Shown here one piece after another: positions 6,732 to 15,453 of a DNA stretch of 20,004 bases; positions within the stretch are counted from its first letter, which is position 1, and every line of letters begins with the position of its first letter. The position numbers were made by a program, and so were the translations under genes. The stretch is from a bacterium (GTDB lineage Bacteria; JACRDZ01; JAJRWM01), in the NCBI GenBank assembly GCA_024276815.1, contig JAJRWM010000066.1:1-20004 (forward strand), written 5' to 3'. Under the pieces are notes generated by a model. The model saw nothing but the letters and a program-made list of their open reading frames with translations. It was not told where the DNA came from and ran no database searches.

Positions 6732-6885
6732 ATGTGAGTTCTTTTGAACACACAATCATGAGCTTACCCCTGGAGCGTGTTGCAATCAAAGGTAATGTCC
6801 TTGCCGAAGGCATGTTGAAGTTTTTTCAGGGGTGCCGAGGGGGCGGTTTTTCAAAAAAAGCCCCGCGCGCGGGTTTTCGCTTTCT
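6732..6885 (+). ncRNA. Candidate structured small RNA or leader (unrecognised)
   Basis: No family recognised. Successive stems can be read by eye. First, GTG-A-GTTC (6734-6741) pairs with GAAC-A-CAC (6746-6753) around a TTTT loop with one A-A mismatch. Second, a perfect 7-bp long-range stem ACCCCTG (6766-6772)/CAGGGGT (6827-6833) encloses AAGG/CCTT (6789-6792, 6799-6802) and TGCC-GAA-GGCA (6802-6812); these two share base 6802. Third, a small CCG/CGG stem before TTTTT (6835-6851). Last, a G+C-rich hairpin with flanking A7 and T4 (6853-6877). A perfect -10 lies 7-9 bases before the first stem. The frame open across this stretch (from GTG 6734) codes low-complexity, terminator-like text (FSKKAPRAGFRF) and is probably not protein. 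It could instead be the 5' leader of the DUF167-phosphorylase-mtnA operon. It does not resemble the SAM, SAH, purine, 6S or SRP RNA consensus as I know them. Confidence 0.4.
6853..6877. terminator. Bidirectional terminator-like hairpin
   Basis: CCCG (6862-6865) pairs with CGGG (6870-6873) around CGCG, preceded by A7 (6853-6859) and followed by T4. On the plus strand the U-tract is short; on the minus strand the same hairpin is followed by seven T, the better terminator. It would end the candidate small RNA and keep it apart from the downstream operon. Confidence 0.5.
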
Positions 6886-6902
6886 GATTTTTAATGCCTT
6901 AT

Positions 6903-6935
6903 TTGGAGTTTGCGATTGCCCGGACTTTGCTCCAA
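6903..6935 (+). promoter_or_regulatory. Inverted repeat just before the DUF167 gene
   Basis: TTGGAG (6903-6908) pairs with CTCCAA (6930-6935) around a 21-base loop, ending 26 bases before the ATG at 6962. It could shape the operon leader or be chance. No consensus promoter was found between the hairpin at 6877 and this gene. Confidence 0.3.
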
Positions 6936-6961
6936 CGATATCTTTTATTTTATTGATAGCT

Positions 6962-7276
6962 ATGATAAGATTAATTGAAAAATGCGGGAATATTTTTTTT
7001 GGTGTGCGTTTAATCCCTAAATCGTCCAGGAACAAAATCATTGGCGAATATAACAGCGCGCTTAAATTGCGGCTAACCGCTCCCCCTGTTGAGGGTGAAG
7101 CGAACCAGGCTCTGGTGAGATTTCTGGCTAAAAGCCTGGGAATAAGTCGATCGCAGGTGGAGTTGATCAGCGGCTTCAAGAGTAAAGACAAAAAAATTTC
7201 TGTCAGCGGTTTGACGTTAACGGAATTGAAAACAAAAATAAAAGCATTAACCAATAATGAGGAGGACGATACGTGA
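6962..7276 (+). CDS. DUF167 (YggU) family protein
   Basis: A 104-residue protein of the YggU/DUF167 family: GVRLIPKSSRNKIIG (residues about 14-28), LKLRLTAPPVEGEANQALVRFLAKSLG, then VELISGFKSKDKKISVSG. The family is small, widely conserved and of unsettled biochemical role; it is often found near yggT/divIVA or nucleoside genes. I take ATG 6962 as the start because it gives family length; an upstream in-frame GTG at 6734 would add 76 residues with no family similarity, across the candidate RNA. No Shine-Dalgarno is obvious before 6962, so the start is uncertain by a few residues. The stop overlaps the start of the phosphorylase gene (GTGA). Confidence 0.88.
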   Translation: MIRLIEKCGNIFFGVRLIPKSSRNKIIGEYNSALKLRLTAPPVEGEANQALVRFLAKSLGISRSQVELISGFKSKDKKISVSGLTLTELKTKIKALTNNEEDDT

Positions 7277-8097
7277 GCAGGTTGAGCGAGATGATGAATG
7301 AAGCGGTTGAATATATAAAAAAGATAGATGACACGACGCCGGAGATCGGTATCATTCTCGGCACCGGTTTGGGTTCTCTGGTTAACGAAATAAACATTAC
7401 CAATAAAATTCCCTATAAAGATATCCCGCACTTCCCTGTCTCCACGGTCATGAGTCACGCGGGCGAGTTTGTCATTGGAGACCTGCACGGCAAGAAGGTA
7501 GTCGCCATGCAGGGACGTTTCCATTATTACGAGGGATACTCCATGCAGGAGGTCACCTTCCCGGTTCGGGTAATGCGGGCGCTGGGCGCTGAGACCCTGA
7601 TCGTCAGCAACGCCTGCGGCGGCCTGAACCCCTTGTTCAAGCAGGGCGATATCATGTTGATTACCGACCAGATCGGCGTCCTGATGCCCGATAATCCTCT
7701 GCGGGGGGCGAATGACGAGAGCATTGGCGAACGATTCCCGGACATGTATGACTGCTACACATCCTCCTTGATTGAGTTGGCGGAAAAAGTCGCGCTGGAG
7801 AATAATCTCAAGGTGCAAAAGGGCGTCTACGTCGGCGTGACCGGCCCCAATCTCGAAACAGCCGCCGAGTATCGTTTTTTGAGGATGATCGGCGCCGATG
7901 TCGTGGGCATGTCAACCGTCCCGGAGGTTATTGTGGCTGTCCATATGAAAATGAAAGTTTTGGGTATTTCCTGCGTAACCGACCTGTGTCTGGCCGACGC
8001 CTTGAAACCGGCCAACATCGAAGAGATCATCAAAATAGCCAATGAAACTGAGCCAAAACTGACCAAGCTGGTTTCTGAAGTCGTCAAGGGTATGTGA
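7273..8097 (+). CDS. Purine nucleoside / methylthioadenosine phosphorylase (trimeric PNP family)
   Basis: A 274-residue cytoplasmic enzyme that splits purine nucleosides with phosphate. Trimeric PNP/MTAP blocks are present: IGIILGTGLG (residues 25-34), phosphate-binding His84 in GRFHYYEGY, SNACGGLN (112-119), GPNLETAAEYR with purine-contacting Glu195, and GMSTVPEVIVA (212-222). Where inosine/guanosine-type PNPs have Asn (human Asn243, in ITN), this protein has Asp237 (CVTDLCLAD), as in MTAP (ATD). In human PNP an Asn-to-Asp change shifts preference to adenosine. Together with the next gene, mtnA, this suggests methylthioadenosine or adenosine as substrate. Start GTG 7273 follows GAGGAGGA. It overlaps DUF167 by 4 bases and ends one base before mtnA. 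Many databases would name it simply PNP. Confidence 0.92.
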   Translation: MSRLSEMMNEAVEYIKKIDDTTPEIGIILGTGLGSLVNEINITNKIPYKDIPHFPVSTVMSHAGEFVIGDLHGKKVVAMQGRFHYYEGYSMQEVTFPVRVMRALGAETLIVSNACGGLNPLFKQGDIMLITDQIGVLMPDNPLRGANDESIGERFPDMYDCYTSSLIELAEKVALENNLKVQKGVYVGVTGPNLETAAEYRFLRMIGADVVGMSTVPEVIVAVHMKMKVLGISCVTDLCLADALKPANIEEIIKIANETEPKLTKLVSEVVKGM

Positions 8098-8098
8098 T

Positions 8099-9142
8099 AT
8101 GCCTATGGTAAAAACCATTGAATGGCTGCCGGACAAGGTCAGAATTATTGACCAGATTCGCCTGCCGACCGAGAAAGTCTTTATTGATTGTTATAACCAC
8201 GGGGACATCGCCCGCATTATCAGGGAGATGAATATTCGGGGTGCTCCGGCGATTGGCGTAGCCGCCGCCATGGGCATCGCTCTGGCCGCTAAAGCGTCCG
8301 CAAAAACTGACTATCAGGAATTTCTCGCTGAAATTGAGGAAATCTCAGATTGTCTGGCCGCTACCCGCCCCACGGCGGTTAATCTCTTTTGGGCGTTAGA
8401 CAAGATGAAACAATATATTCTGGATAATCAGGCTAAACCGATCGCTGAAATCAAGAAAGGGCTAATCGCTTTAGCCGTTCAAATTCACGATGAGGATATC
8501 AAAGCCTGTCAGGCAATGGGCAGACATGGCGCGGAGCTTTTACCTGACGAAACCTTTATCCTGACCCATTGTAACGCCGGCGCGCTGGCCACGGCCGGCT
8601 ACGGCACGGCGTTGGGGGTTATCAGGGCGGCGCACGAACTTGGTAAAATAAAAATGGTCTACGTTGACGAGACCCGTCCCTATTTGCAGGGCAGCCGGCT
8701 GACAGCCTGGGAAATGACGGAGGAGAACATTCCAGCGACTCTTATCACTGACAATATGGCCGGCTTTTTTATGAGTAAAGACGTGATTAACGCGGTGGTT
8801 GTCGGAGCTGACCGCATAGCCGCCAACGGTGACGTCGCCAATAAAATAGGCACTTATATGGTCGCCGTTCTGGCCAAACGTCACCGGATACCGTTCTACG
8901 TGGCCGCTCCGCTCTCAACGATTGATTTAACCAAGGCAAATGGCGGCGAAATTCCGATTGAAGAAAGAAATCAGCGTGAAGTCTCGCACGTAAAAGATAT
9001 CCAACTGGCTCCGGATAATGTCGGGATAGCTAACCCGGCTTTTGACATTACGCCGTCAGAACTAATCACAGCGATAATCACTGAAAAAGGAGCGGTTTTC
9101 CCTCCTTTCACTAAAAACCTGGCAAGGATTGTAAATGAGTAA
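8099..9142 (+). CDS. mtnA: S-methyl-5-thioribose-1-phosphate isomerase
   Basis: A 347-residue enzyme of the eIF2B-alpha-like family. MtnA converts methylthioribose-1-phosphate to methylthioribulose-1-phosphate in methionine salvage, right after MTA phosphorolysis. Motifs are [19 protein letters not shown] (residues 45-63), catalytic Cys158 in [32 protein letters not shown] (189-205), and catalytic Asp238 in [19 protein letters not shown]. Cys158 and Asp238 correspond to Cys160/Asp240 of the B. subtilis enzyme. Start ATG 8099 has AAGGG at 8086-8090; ATG 8105 is a close alternative. It lies one base after the phosphorylase gene and overlaps ileS by 8 bases. No other methionine-salvage gene (mtnB, mtnC, mtnD) is in the window. 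Confidence 0.96.
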   Translation: MPMVKTIEWLPDKVRIIDQIRLPTEKVFIDCYNHGDIARIIREMNIRGAPAIGVAAAMGIALAAKASAKTDYQEFLAEIEEISDCLAATRPTAVNLFWALDKMKQYILDNQAKPIAEIKKGLIALAVQIHDEDIKACQAMGRHGAELLPDETFILTHCNAGALATAGYGTALGVIRAAHELGKIKMVYVDETRPYLQGSRLTAWEMTEENIPATLITDNMAGFFMSKDVINAVVVGADRIAANGDVANKIGTYMVAVLAKRHRIPFYVAAPLSTIDLTKANGGEIPIEERNQREVSHVKDIQLAPDNVGIANPAFDITPSELITAIITEKGAVFPPFTKNLARIVNE

Positions 9143-12005
9143 AAAAGACGATCAATACAGCAAAACCTTGAATTTACCGAAAACAGAATTCCCGATGCGG
9201 GCCAACCTGGCCAAGAGAGAACCTGAAATCAGCTCAGAGTGGGATAACGTTTACAAAAAGCTGCGGGCCAAACGGCGGGGCGGCCCGACCTTCATCCTGC
9301 ATGACGGCCCGCCTTACGCTAACGGCCATATCCACATGGGCACAGCCTTCAACAAAATACTGAAGGATATTGTCATCAAGTATAAAAACATGCGGGGCTT
9401 TGACTCCCCTTACGTCCCGGGCTGGGATTGCCACGGGCTGCCGATCGAATTTCAGGTATTAAAAGATTACAAGAAAAATAAAAGCAAAAAGATCAAAGAA
9501 CATAGAGGATTAAACGAAACAGTCAACCCTGGTGAATCTGGCGGTGAATTATCGATTAAGGAAATCCGGAGACGCTGTCTGGAATACGCGCAAGGATTTG
9601 TCGATATCCAGCGGAATGAATTCAAGCGTCTGGGAGTTTTAGGGCAATGGGAAGACCCTTATCTCACCATAAACTATCGTTACGAAAAACAAATCATCGA
9701 AGATTTCCGCTTGCTGGCCCGGGCGGGTTATGTCTTTCGTAACGCCAAACCGATTTACTGGTGTTCTTCCTGTGAAACCGCGCTGGCCGAGGCTGAGGTG
9801 GAGTATCAGGACTCGACGACCCCGGCGATTTACGTTAATTTTGAATTCAGTTCTGATATTAGTGATCTTTTCCCCGACCTGCCGGCCGCTAAAAAAGTTT
9901 ACCTGATGATCTGGACCACAACACCCTGGACTCTGCCCGGCAATGTCGCTATCGCTTTACACCCTGACCTGGATTATGTCGCTGTTGAGCTTGAGGACAA
10001 GGTTGTCATACTGGCGGACTCGCTGCTGGATGAAGTCATGAATAAAGGCGGCGTAACCTTTAATCGGAAACTCGGAACGGTGAAGGGTGCGAAACTGGAA
10101 CACAAAATTACCCGTCACCCCTTTATCGATCGTGATTCTGTCGTGGTTCTCGCCAACTATGTTACTCTGGATACCGGTACCGGCTGTGTCCATACGGCTC
10201 CCGGTCACGGACAGGATGACTACGAGACCGGCTTAAAATATAACCTGGCGCAACTTTCACCGGTAGACAACAAGGGACGTTTTACCGATGAAGTTCCGGA
10301 ATTTCAGGGCCAGTTTGTCTTCAAGGCTAATCAACCCATCATAGAAAAGCTTCAGGCTGACGGCACCCTTTTTGCCGCGGAAGAACTGAGCCACTCCTAC
10401 CCCCACTGCTGGCGTTGTAAAAGACCGATTATCTTTCGGGCGACCGAGCAATGGTTTGTGGCTATGGACGGCAAGAACAACCTGCGCAAACAAGCGCTGG
10501 AAGCTGTTTCCAAAGTTGAGTGGATTCCGGCCTGGGGTGAAGACCGCATAGCCAACATGATCGCTGACCGGCCGGACTGGTGTATTTCCAGGCAAAGGTC
10601 CTGGGGCGTTCCCATCCCGGTTCCCTTTTGCGAGAAATGCCGCACGCCGTTGCTGGACGACGAGGTCATGGCCAAGGTTGCCGAGGAGATTGGTGAAAAA
10701 GGTTCCAATGTCTGGTTTGAGAATGATGTTCATACTTTTATTCCTGCCGGCAAGAAATGTGGTAAATGCGGTCATGATCGTTTCTATACCGAAAATGATA
10801 TTCTCGATGTCTGGTTTGAATCAGGCTCCTCGCATAAAGCGGTACTGGAGGAATTCGAGGGACTGCGCTGGCCGGCGGAAATGTACCTTGAGGGTAGCGA
10901 CCAGCATCGCGGCTGGTTCCACAGTTCCCTTCTGATCTCCCAGGCTAATTACGATCAGCCGCCCTACAAGACGGTGTTAACTCACGGTTTTGTCGTCGAT
11001 GGTAACGGCCGCAAGATGTCCAAATCATCAGGCAACGTTGTTTCTCCTGATAAAATAATCAAGCAATACGGAGCAGATATCATCCGTTTGTGGGTCTCAT
11101 CCGAAGATTACCGGAACGACATTCGTATCTCCGAAGAAATCTTGAAGCGGCTTTCAGAATGCTATCGGCGTATTCGCAACACCAGCCGCTTTATTTTAGG
11201 TAATCTTTTTGATTATAAACCGGATACTGACGTGGTGGCATACGACCAACTGGAAGAAATCGACCGCTGGATTCTTCATCGTTTACAAAAATTACTGGAG
11301 CGTTCCCATCAGGGCTTCAAAAATCACGAGTTCCACATTTTTTACCACACGCTGCATAATTTCTGCGTTGTCGACCTGAGCGCCATTTATCTTGATATTC
11401 TCAAAGACCGCCTGTATACCCAGCCGGCGGCTTCCCGAATCAGGCGTTCCGCCCAGACCGCCCTGATGGAGATCATAACCCAGATAACCCGTTTAATGGC
11501 GCCGGTACTCTCGTTTACCGCCGAGGAAATATGGAGTTTTATCCCTGATTTCGCCGGCAAAGAGGAAAGCGTCCACCTCGAAGTAATACCTGAACAGAGG
11601 GAGGAATACCTTAACCCAAAGATTGAAGCCAGGTGGGATAAACTGCTGGCGTTGCGTGGCTTAATTAACGCCGCGCTTGAGATTGCCAGAGCCAATAAAA
11701 CAATTGGGCATTCATTAAACGCCATGGTTGACGTTTACCTGGCAAACGCGTCCGATTTCGAATTCTACAACAATTACGCTGAAGATTTGGCTGAAATCAA
11801 TATTGTTTCGGGTATCATTTTGCATAACCAGGCTCTTGCCGACGGTGATATTTACACCGACGATGAGCTACCCGGCATTGGCGTGAAGGTGAGCCGGGCC
11901 GCTGGCGAAAAATGTGTCCGCTGCTGGCGTTACAGTGTCACAGTGGGACAAAACGACGCGCATCCGGTTATCTGCGAACGTTGTCAAAAGATATTGGAAA
12001 GTTGA
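9135..12005 (+). CDS. ileS: Isoleucyl-tRNA synthetase
   Basis: A 956-residue class I aminoacyl-tRNA synthetase that charges tRNA-Ile and edits Val. The HIGH motif is HIHMG (residues 65-69), followed by [11 protein letters not shown]. The editing (CP1) region includes [11 protein letters not shown] and [20 protein letters not shown]. The core continues [30 protein letters not shown] and [14 protein letters not shown]. The KMSKS loop is at 627-631. The C-terminus has the zinc site Cys927/Cys930 (CVRCWRY) and Cys947/Cys950 (CERC) typical of bacterial IleS1. Length is slightly above the E. coli enzyme, partly from a Lys-rich insert and Gly/Glu-rich loop at about residues 113-137. The ATG lies within the mtnA end (8-base overlap). 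Confidence 0.98.
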   Translation: MSKKDDQYSKTLNLPKTEFPMRANLAKREPEISSEWDNVYKKLRAKRRGGPTFILHDGPPYANGHIHMGTAFNKILKDIVIKYKNMRGFDSPYVPGWDCHGLPIEFQVLKDYKKNKSKKIKEHRGLNETVNPGESGGELSIKEIRRRCLEYAQGFVDIQRNEFKRLGVLGQWEDPYLTINYRYEKQIIEDFRLLARAGYVFRNAKPIYWCSSCETALAEAEVEYQDSTTPAIYVNFEFSSDISDLFPDLPAAKKVYLMIWTTTPWTLPGNVAIALHPDLDYVAVELEDKVVILADSLLDEVMNKGGVTFNRKLGTVKGAKLEHKITRHPFIDRDSVVVLANYVTLDTGTGCVHTAPGHGQDDYETGLKYNLAQLSPVDNKGRFTDEVPEFQGQFVFKANQPIIEKLQADGTLFAAEELSHSYPHCWRCKRPIIFRATEQWFVAMDGKNNLRKQALEAVSKVEWIPAWGEDRIANMIADRPDWCISRQRSWGVPIPVPFCEKCRTPLLDDEVMAKVAEEIGEKGSNVWFENDVHTFIPAGKKCGKCGHDRFYTENDILDVWFESGSSHKAVLEEFEGLRWPAEMYLEGSDQHRGWFHSSLLISQANYDQPPYKTVLTHGFVVDGNGRKMSKSSGNVVSPDKIIKQYGADIIRLWVSSEDYRNDIRISEEILKRLSECYRRIRNTSRFILGNLFDYKPDTDVVAYDQLEEIDRWILHRLQKLLERSHQGFKNHEFHIFYHTLHNFCVVDLSAIYLDILKDRLYTQPAASRIRRSAQTALMEIITQITRLMAPVLSFTAEEIWSFIPDFAGKEESVHLEVIPEQREEYLNPKIEARWDKLLALRGLINAALEIARANKTIGHSLNAMVDVYLANASDFEFYNNYAEDLAEINIVSGIILHNQALADGDIYTDDELPGIGVKVSRAAGEKCVRCWRYSVTVGQNDAHPVICERCQKILES

Positions 12006-12027
12006 AGCGTACTGGTATTTTTACAAA

Positions 12028-12531
12028 ATGGAAAAAATTGAATTAAGGCATAATCTTTCTATGATCTTTCTGTTTGTTTTTGTGCTGACAGTTTTAATTA
12101 TCGATCAGGGCTCTAAGTACTATGTCGTAAACAACATGAATCTGGAAGCGAGCATCCCGGTAATCAACAATTTTTTCCATTTCACCTATGTTGAGAACAC
12201 CGGCGCCGCTTTCGGCATCCTGCCCAACCAGGTAATTTTCTTTATCCTGGTTTCGATAGTGGCGGTGGTCCTTTTAACCCTTTATTACCATCAACTGCCG
12301 AAAAATGATTACTGGCAAAAATCCGCGACCTGTTTAATCATGGGCGGCGCCCTGGGCAACCTTATCGACCGGATCCGGCTGGGAGTTGTAATTGATTTTC
12401 TGGATTTTCGTATCTGGCCGGTTTTCAATCTGGCTGACACGGCTATCAGCGTTGGCGTCGGCCTGCTGATCCTGATTATGTTTACCACTGATGATGGCAA
12501 AAGTGAAAAGATAAGAGGTGAAAGAAACTAG
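12028..12531 (+). CDS. lspA: Lipoprotein signal peptidase (signal peptidase II)
   Basis: A 167-residue inner-membrane aspartic protease that removes the signal peptide of lipoproteins after Lgt acts. It has four hydrophobic segments, about residues 11-26, 68-86, 100-112 and 135-155. Motifs are IDQGSKYYV (25-33), YVENTGAAFGIL (54-65), MGGALGNLIDRI (105-116) and VIDFLDF...FNLADTAI, with catalytic Asp123 and Asp137. I use ATG 12028 (MEKIELRHN); an upstream in-frame start at 11914 would overlap ileS by 92 bases and ATG 12061 is a shorter alternative. No clear Shine-Dalgarno is visible, perhaps because translation is coupled to ileS 22 bases upstream. The ileS-lspA pair is a common bacterial arrangement. 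The stop overlaps lgt by one base. Confidence 0.95.
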   Translation: MEKIELRHNLSMIFLFVFVLTVLIIDQGSKYYVVNNMNLEASIPVINNFFHFTYVENTGAAFGILPNQVIFFILVSIVAVVLLTLYYHQLPKNDYWQKSATCLIMGGALGNLIDRIRLGVVIDFLDFRIWPVFNLADTAISVGVGLLILIMFTTDDGKSEKIRGERN

Positions 12532-13304
12532 TGTTCCCCCACTTATTCAATTTGGGTCCCTGGGAAATAAAGACCTATGGCTTAATGGTGGCCCTGGGGT
12601 TTCTACTTGCCATCGTCTGGTCAACCAGCCAAGCGAAGAAACTGGATATCTCCTCGGACATCATCATGGATATCGCTTTACTTTCCATGATCTTTGGTGT
12701 TCTGGGGGCGCGGTTGCTTTATGTGGTCGTAAACTGGCGTTATTTCGCCAACAACCCGACCGAAATCATCATGGTACACCATGGCGGCCTGGTTCTCTAT
12801 GGAGGGGTAATCTTCGCCATCGCGGCTGACTTTACTTATCTTAAATGGAAAAAAGCAAGAGTCTGGGATATCGCTGACCTGATAGCTCCCGGGATTTTTC
12901 TTGGTCAGGCGACAGGCCGGTTAGGCTGTTTTTTTAACGGTTGCTGTTATGGCTTGCCGACAAAATCATTTCTGGGTGTGCGTTTCCCGCCCGGCAGCGG
13001 AGCTTTTTTTCAATATCCGGGAGAAAGAATAGTCCCCCTGCAACTATTTTCAGCTCTGGCTAATTTCCTCTTGTTCCTGTTTTTATGGCTGATATTTTCC
13101 CGGCGCCGTTTTTCGGGACAAATTTTTAGCATTTATGGTATCCTATACTCGTTAAATCGCTTTATCATCGAGTTTTTTCGGGGTGATATTGAGCGTGGTT
13201 ATTATGGGTGGTTATCGACATCGCAGTGGATCAGCCTCTGTTTCATGTCCTTTTTTATCTTTTTGTACTGGCAGAGGGAAAAGTCTGGGGAGGAAAATAT
13301 ATAA
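12531..13304 (+). CDS. lgt: Prolipoprotein diacylglyceryl transferase
   Basis: A 257-residue polytopic inner-membrane protein that transfers diacylglycerol to the lipobox Cys of prolipoproteins, the first step of lipoprotein maturation. It starts FPHLFNLGPWEIKTYGLMVALGF, has HHGGLVLYGG (residues 83-92, equivalent of the His-Gly-Gly of E. coli Lgt), the signature GRLGCFFNGCCYG (129-141) and a C-terminal RFIIEFFRGD. The signature has Cys133 where E. coli has Asn146 and a CCYG end; this variant is known from deltaproteobacterial-type Lgt homologues. GTG 12531 follows AGAGGTG. It sits between lspA and a large lipoprotein gene, so both maturation enzymes and a client lie in one operon. The stop overlaps the next ATG (TAATG). 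Confidence 0.95.
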   Translation: MFPHLFNLGPWEIKTYGLMVALGFLLAIVWSTSQAKKLDISSDIIMDIALLSMIFGVLGARLLYVVVNWRYFANNPTEIIMVHHGGLVLYGGVIFAIAADFTYLKWKKARVWDIADLIAPGIFLGQATGRLGCFFNGCCYGLPTKSFLGVRFPPGSGAFFQYPGERIVPLQLFSALANFLLFLFLWLIFSRRRFSGQIFSIYGILYSLNRFIIEFFRGDIERGYYGWLSTSQWISLCFMSFFIFLYWQREKSGEENI

Positions 13305-15445
13305 TGTCAATAATGAACTACTCTAAAAAATCATACCTGATATTTATCTTTGTGTTAATCTGTTTGTTCCTGGCGGCTGGTTGCGGGCGTGGCGACAAGG
13401 AAGCGATGAAGCACATCCAGCAGGCGGAGCGTCTCAAGGATCGTGAACGTTACAAGGAAGCGATCGACGAGTATCGGCTCATCATCAACAAGTATCCCAA
13501 GAGTAAATATGTAAAAAGAGCCAAAAAGTCCATTGAGGATACAAAAATCGCCAAGGACGTGAAAGAGCAGCTTACCCGCGCCGGCAACTCCATCAATCAG
13601 CAGGACTATGAAACCGCCATTGAGCAACTGGAAGCCATTATCAAACAATATCCTGATTCATCCCATTCCAAAATCGCCGAGGAAAGCATCGCCGTAGCCA
13701 AAGTTTTGCGGCAGGCCCAGAAAATGTATCAGGAGGGCCGGGAGTTACAAAAGTCGAAACAATACGGCGGGGCGATCGCGATCTATAACAAAATTATTGA
13801 ACAGTTTGATCCTGACAACATTTTTGTTAAAAACGCCAAGGAGAGCATCGCCGCTTCCCGGCAGGAAAAGGAACGTTTTGACAAGTTATCGGCCAAATTG
13901 AGGGAGAAACAGTTAAGGGACGCCAGGTTGGCGGCGGCTGAAAATTTATTTAAAAAAGCCGAGAATTTTTACAGCCGTGAAGAATTCATCAAAGCGAAAG
14001 AAGCGTATCAGAAACTGGTAAAGACCTATCCTGACAGTCCTTGGTACAACAAAGCGAAGAACCAGATTGAGCACTCGGAGACATCCCAAATAGATAAAGA
14101 AGCCAAGACCATTCTGGACACAGCCGCTTCCCTGATGGAAGAAGGAAATTATCAGGAAGCGATCCAGACTTATCAGAAAGTTCTGGATAACTACAAAACC
14201 AGCCTCTGGCACAAAGCTGCTCAGCAAAAGATCAGCAACGCGCGGGACGCTTATTCCAAGGTTGAGTATGAAAAGGCTTTGGCCCTGGAAGAAGCCGGCA
14301 AGAGGGAGGAGGCGATCGAGGCCTATTACAGTTTATTCCAGAGCATGCCCACAACGGATTCCGGTAAGCGCGCTCATCAGAGACGTAAGATTTTAGAGGC
14401 CAAGATGGGAGCCGAGAAGTTATTTGATCAGGCTGAGAAATATTACGGAAAAGGCAAGTATGACGCGGCGATTGACGCTTGTCGAAAAATCGCCGAGGAT
14501 TTTCCTAACAGCAAGTTGCTTAACAAGGCCAAGGACATGATTCGTAATTCCGAAGCCGGCAGACTCTACAAAACGGCGATGACTAAAAAAGAGGCCAACC
14601 AGCTTCCCGCGATGGTGCTGATTTTGGAAGAGATCACGACTTCTTACCAAAAGACACCCTGGTACGATAAGGCCAAAGGCGATATTAACCGGTACGAGGA
14701 AAATAAAAGCGAAAAAATGTACAACGAAGCGATGGCGGCGTTGGAGAAAGATAATTTTGACGAAGCGGACAATATCCTGAAAGAATTAATCAAAGAGACC
14801 AACATTGATAATTGGAAAACCCTGGCTGAGGATGGCTTGAATCAGGTTCATAACAAGCGAATTGAAAAACGTTACAACGTCGCTGAAGACCTTTATAAAG
14901 AGGGTAAATTCCGCGCCGCCCTGATTGAATATCAAAACATTAAAAGAGATTACCCGAACACCAACTGGGCCGAGTTGAGCGAGAAAGGCATCAGTAAAGC
15001 CAATACCTCCCTGGCCAGCGGTTTGCTGAATCAGGCTGTTTCCCTTTACGAAAAAGAGGGCGCGGCCAAGTTGAAAAAAGTTATTGATACGCTAAGTTCC
15101 ATCCAGAAGAAGTATCCCCTGACTTCCGCCGCTAAAAAAGCCGGAGAACAGATAACGGAAATCCAGGGTAAAAACGCTTTGCAGGAGATCACGACTTTTC
15201 TGGAGAAAAAAGAGTATCTGGCCGTTGTCGATATCTACAACAAACTTAAGGGCGAGCAACCGGGCAGCGACTGGCTAAAATCAGCCAAGCAAAAACTTTC
15301 CGATAACCTGGCTGACATTTATTCAGGGACTATCGGACTGGCGAAAGACCCGATGTTCGCTCCCTACACCAAGAAAGTTTTTCAATTGATTGTTGATGAA
15401 TTCCCAGAAAGTGAGTTCGCGAAAAAATCCGCTGAGCGTCTCTGA
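13304..15445 (+). CDS. Large TPR-repeat lipoprotein (BamD/YbgF-like repeats)
   Basis: A 713-residue protein. It has a lipoprotein signal (SYLIFIFVLICLFLAAGC, lipobox LAAGC, Cys at about residue 26), so it is probably membrane-anchored and periplasmic. The rest is about ten alpha-helical TPR-like units of the form YxxAIxxYxxIIxxYPxSxWxxKAxxxI. The unit end recurs with a Trp: SPWYNKAK, SLWHKAAQ, TPWYDKAK, DNWKTLAE, TNWAELSE, SDWLKSAK. Such repeats resemble BamD/YfiO and cell-division coordinator CpoB/YbgF and act as protein-binding scaffolds. ATG 13304 follows GGGGAGG (13287-13293). It overlaps lgt by one base and is followed 8 bases later by the HD-GYP gene. The specific function is unknown. 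Confidence 0.88.
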   Translation: MSIMNYSKKSYLIFIFVLICLFLAAGCGRGDKEAMKHIQQAERLKDRERYKEAIDEYRLIINKYPKSKYVKRAKKSIEDTKIAKDVKEQLTRAGNSINQQDYETAIEQLEAIIKQYPDSSHSKIAEESIAVAKVLRQAQKMYQEGRELQKSKQYGGAIAIYNKIIEQFDPDNIFVKNAKESIAASRQEKERFDKLSAKLREKQLRDARLAAAENLFKKAENFYSREEFIKAKEAYQKLVKTYPDSPWYNKAKNQIEHSETSQIDKEAKTILDTAASLMEEGNYQEAIQTYQKVLDNYKTSLWHKAAQQKISNARDAYSKVEYEKALALEEAGKREEAIEAYYSLFQSMPTTDSGKRAHQRRKILEAKMGAEKLFDQAEKYYGKGKYDAAIDACRKIAEDFPNSKLLNKAKDMIRNSEAGRLYKTAMTKKEANQLPAMVLILEEITTSYQKTPWYDKAKGDINRYEENKSEKMYNEAMAALEKDNFDEADNILKELIKETNIDNWKTLAEDGLNQVHNKRIEKRYNVAEDLYKEGKFRAALIEYQNIKRDYPNTNWAELSEKGISKANTSLASGLLNQAVSLYEKEGAAKLKKVIDTLSSIQKKYPLTSAAKKAGEQITEIQGKNALQEITTFLEKKEYLAVVDIYNKLKGEQPGSDWLKSAKQKLSDNLADIYSGTIGLAKDPMFAPYTKKVFQLIVDEFPESEFAKKSAERL

Positions 15446-15453
15446 CATTAATT

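Noticed and set aside
6734-6961. A 76-residue N-terminal extension of the DUF167 protein.
   Set aside because: It translates stem and terminator-like sequence, lacks similarity to the family, and the family length fits the ATG at 6962.
6646-6961. A SAM or SAH riboswitch before the methylthioadenosine genes.
   Set aside because: None of the conserved SAM-I/II or SAH core motifs can be read on the plus strand, so only an unclassified structure is reported.
6826-7818. A 330-codon open frame on the minus strand.
   Set aside because: It lies antisense to the DUF167 and phosphorylase genes, shows no family motifs, and depends on codon bias of the opposite strand; it is a shadow frame.
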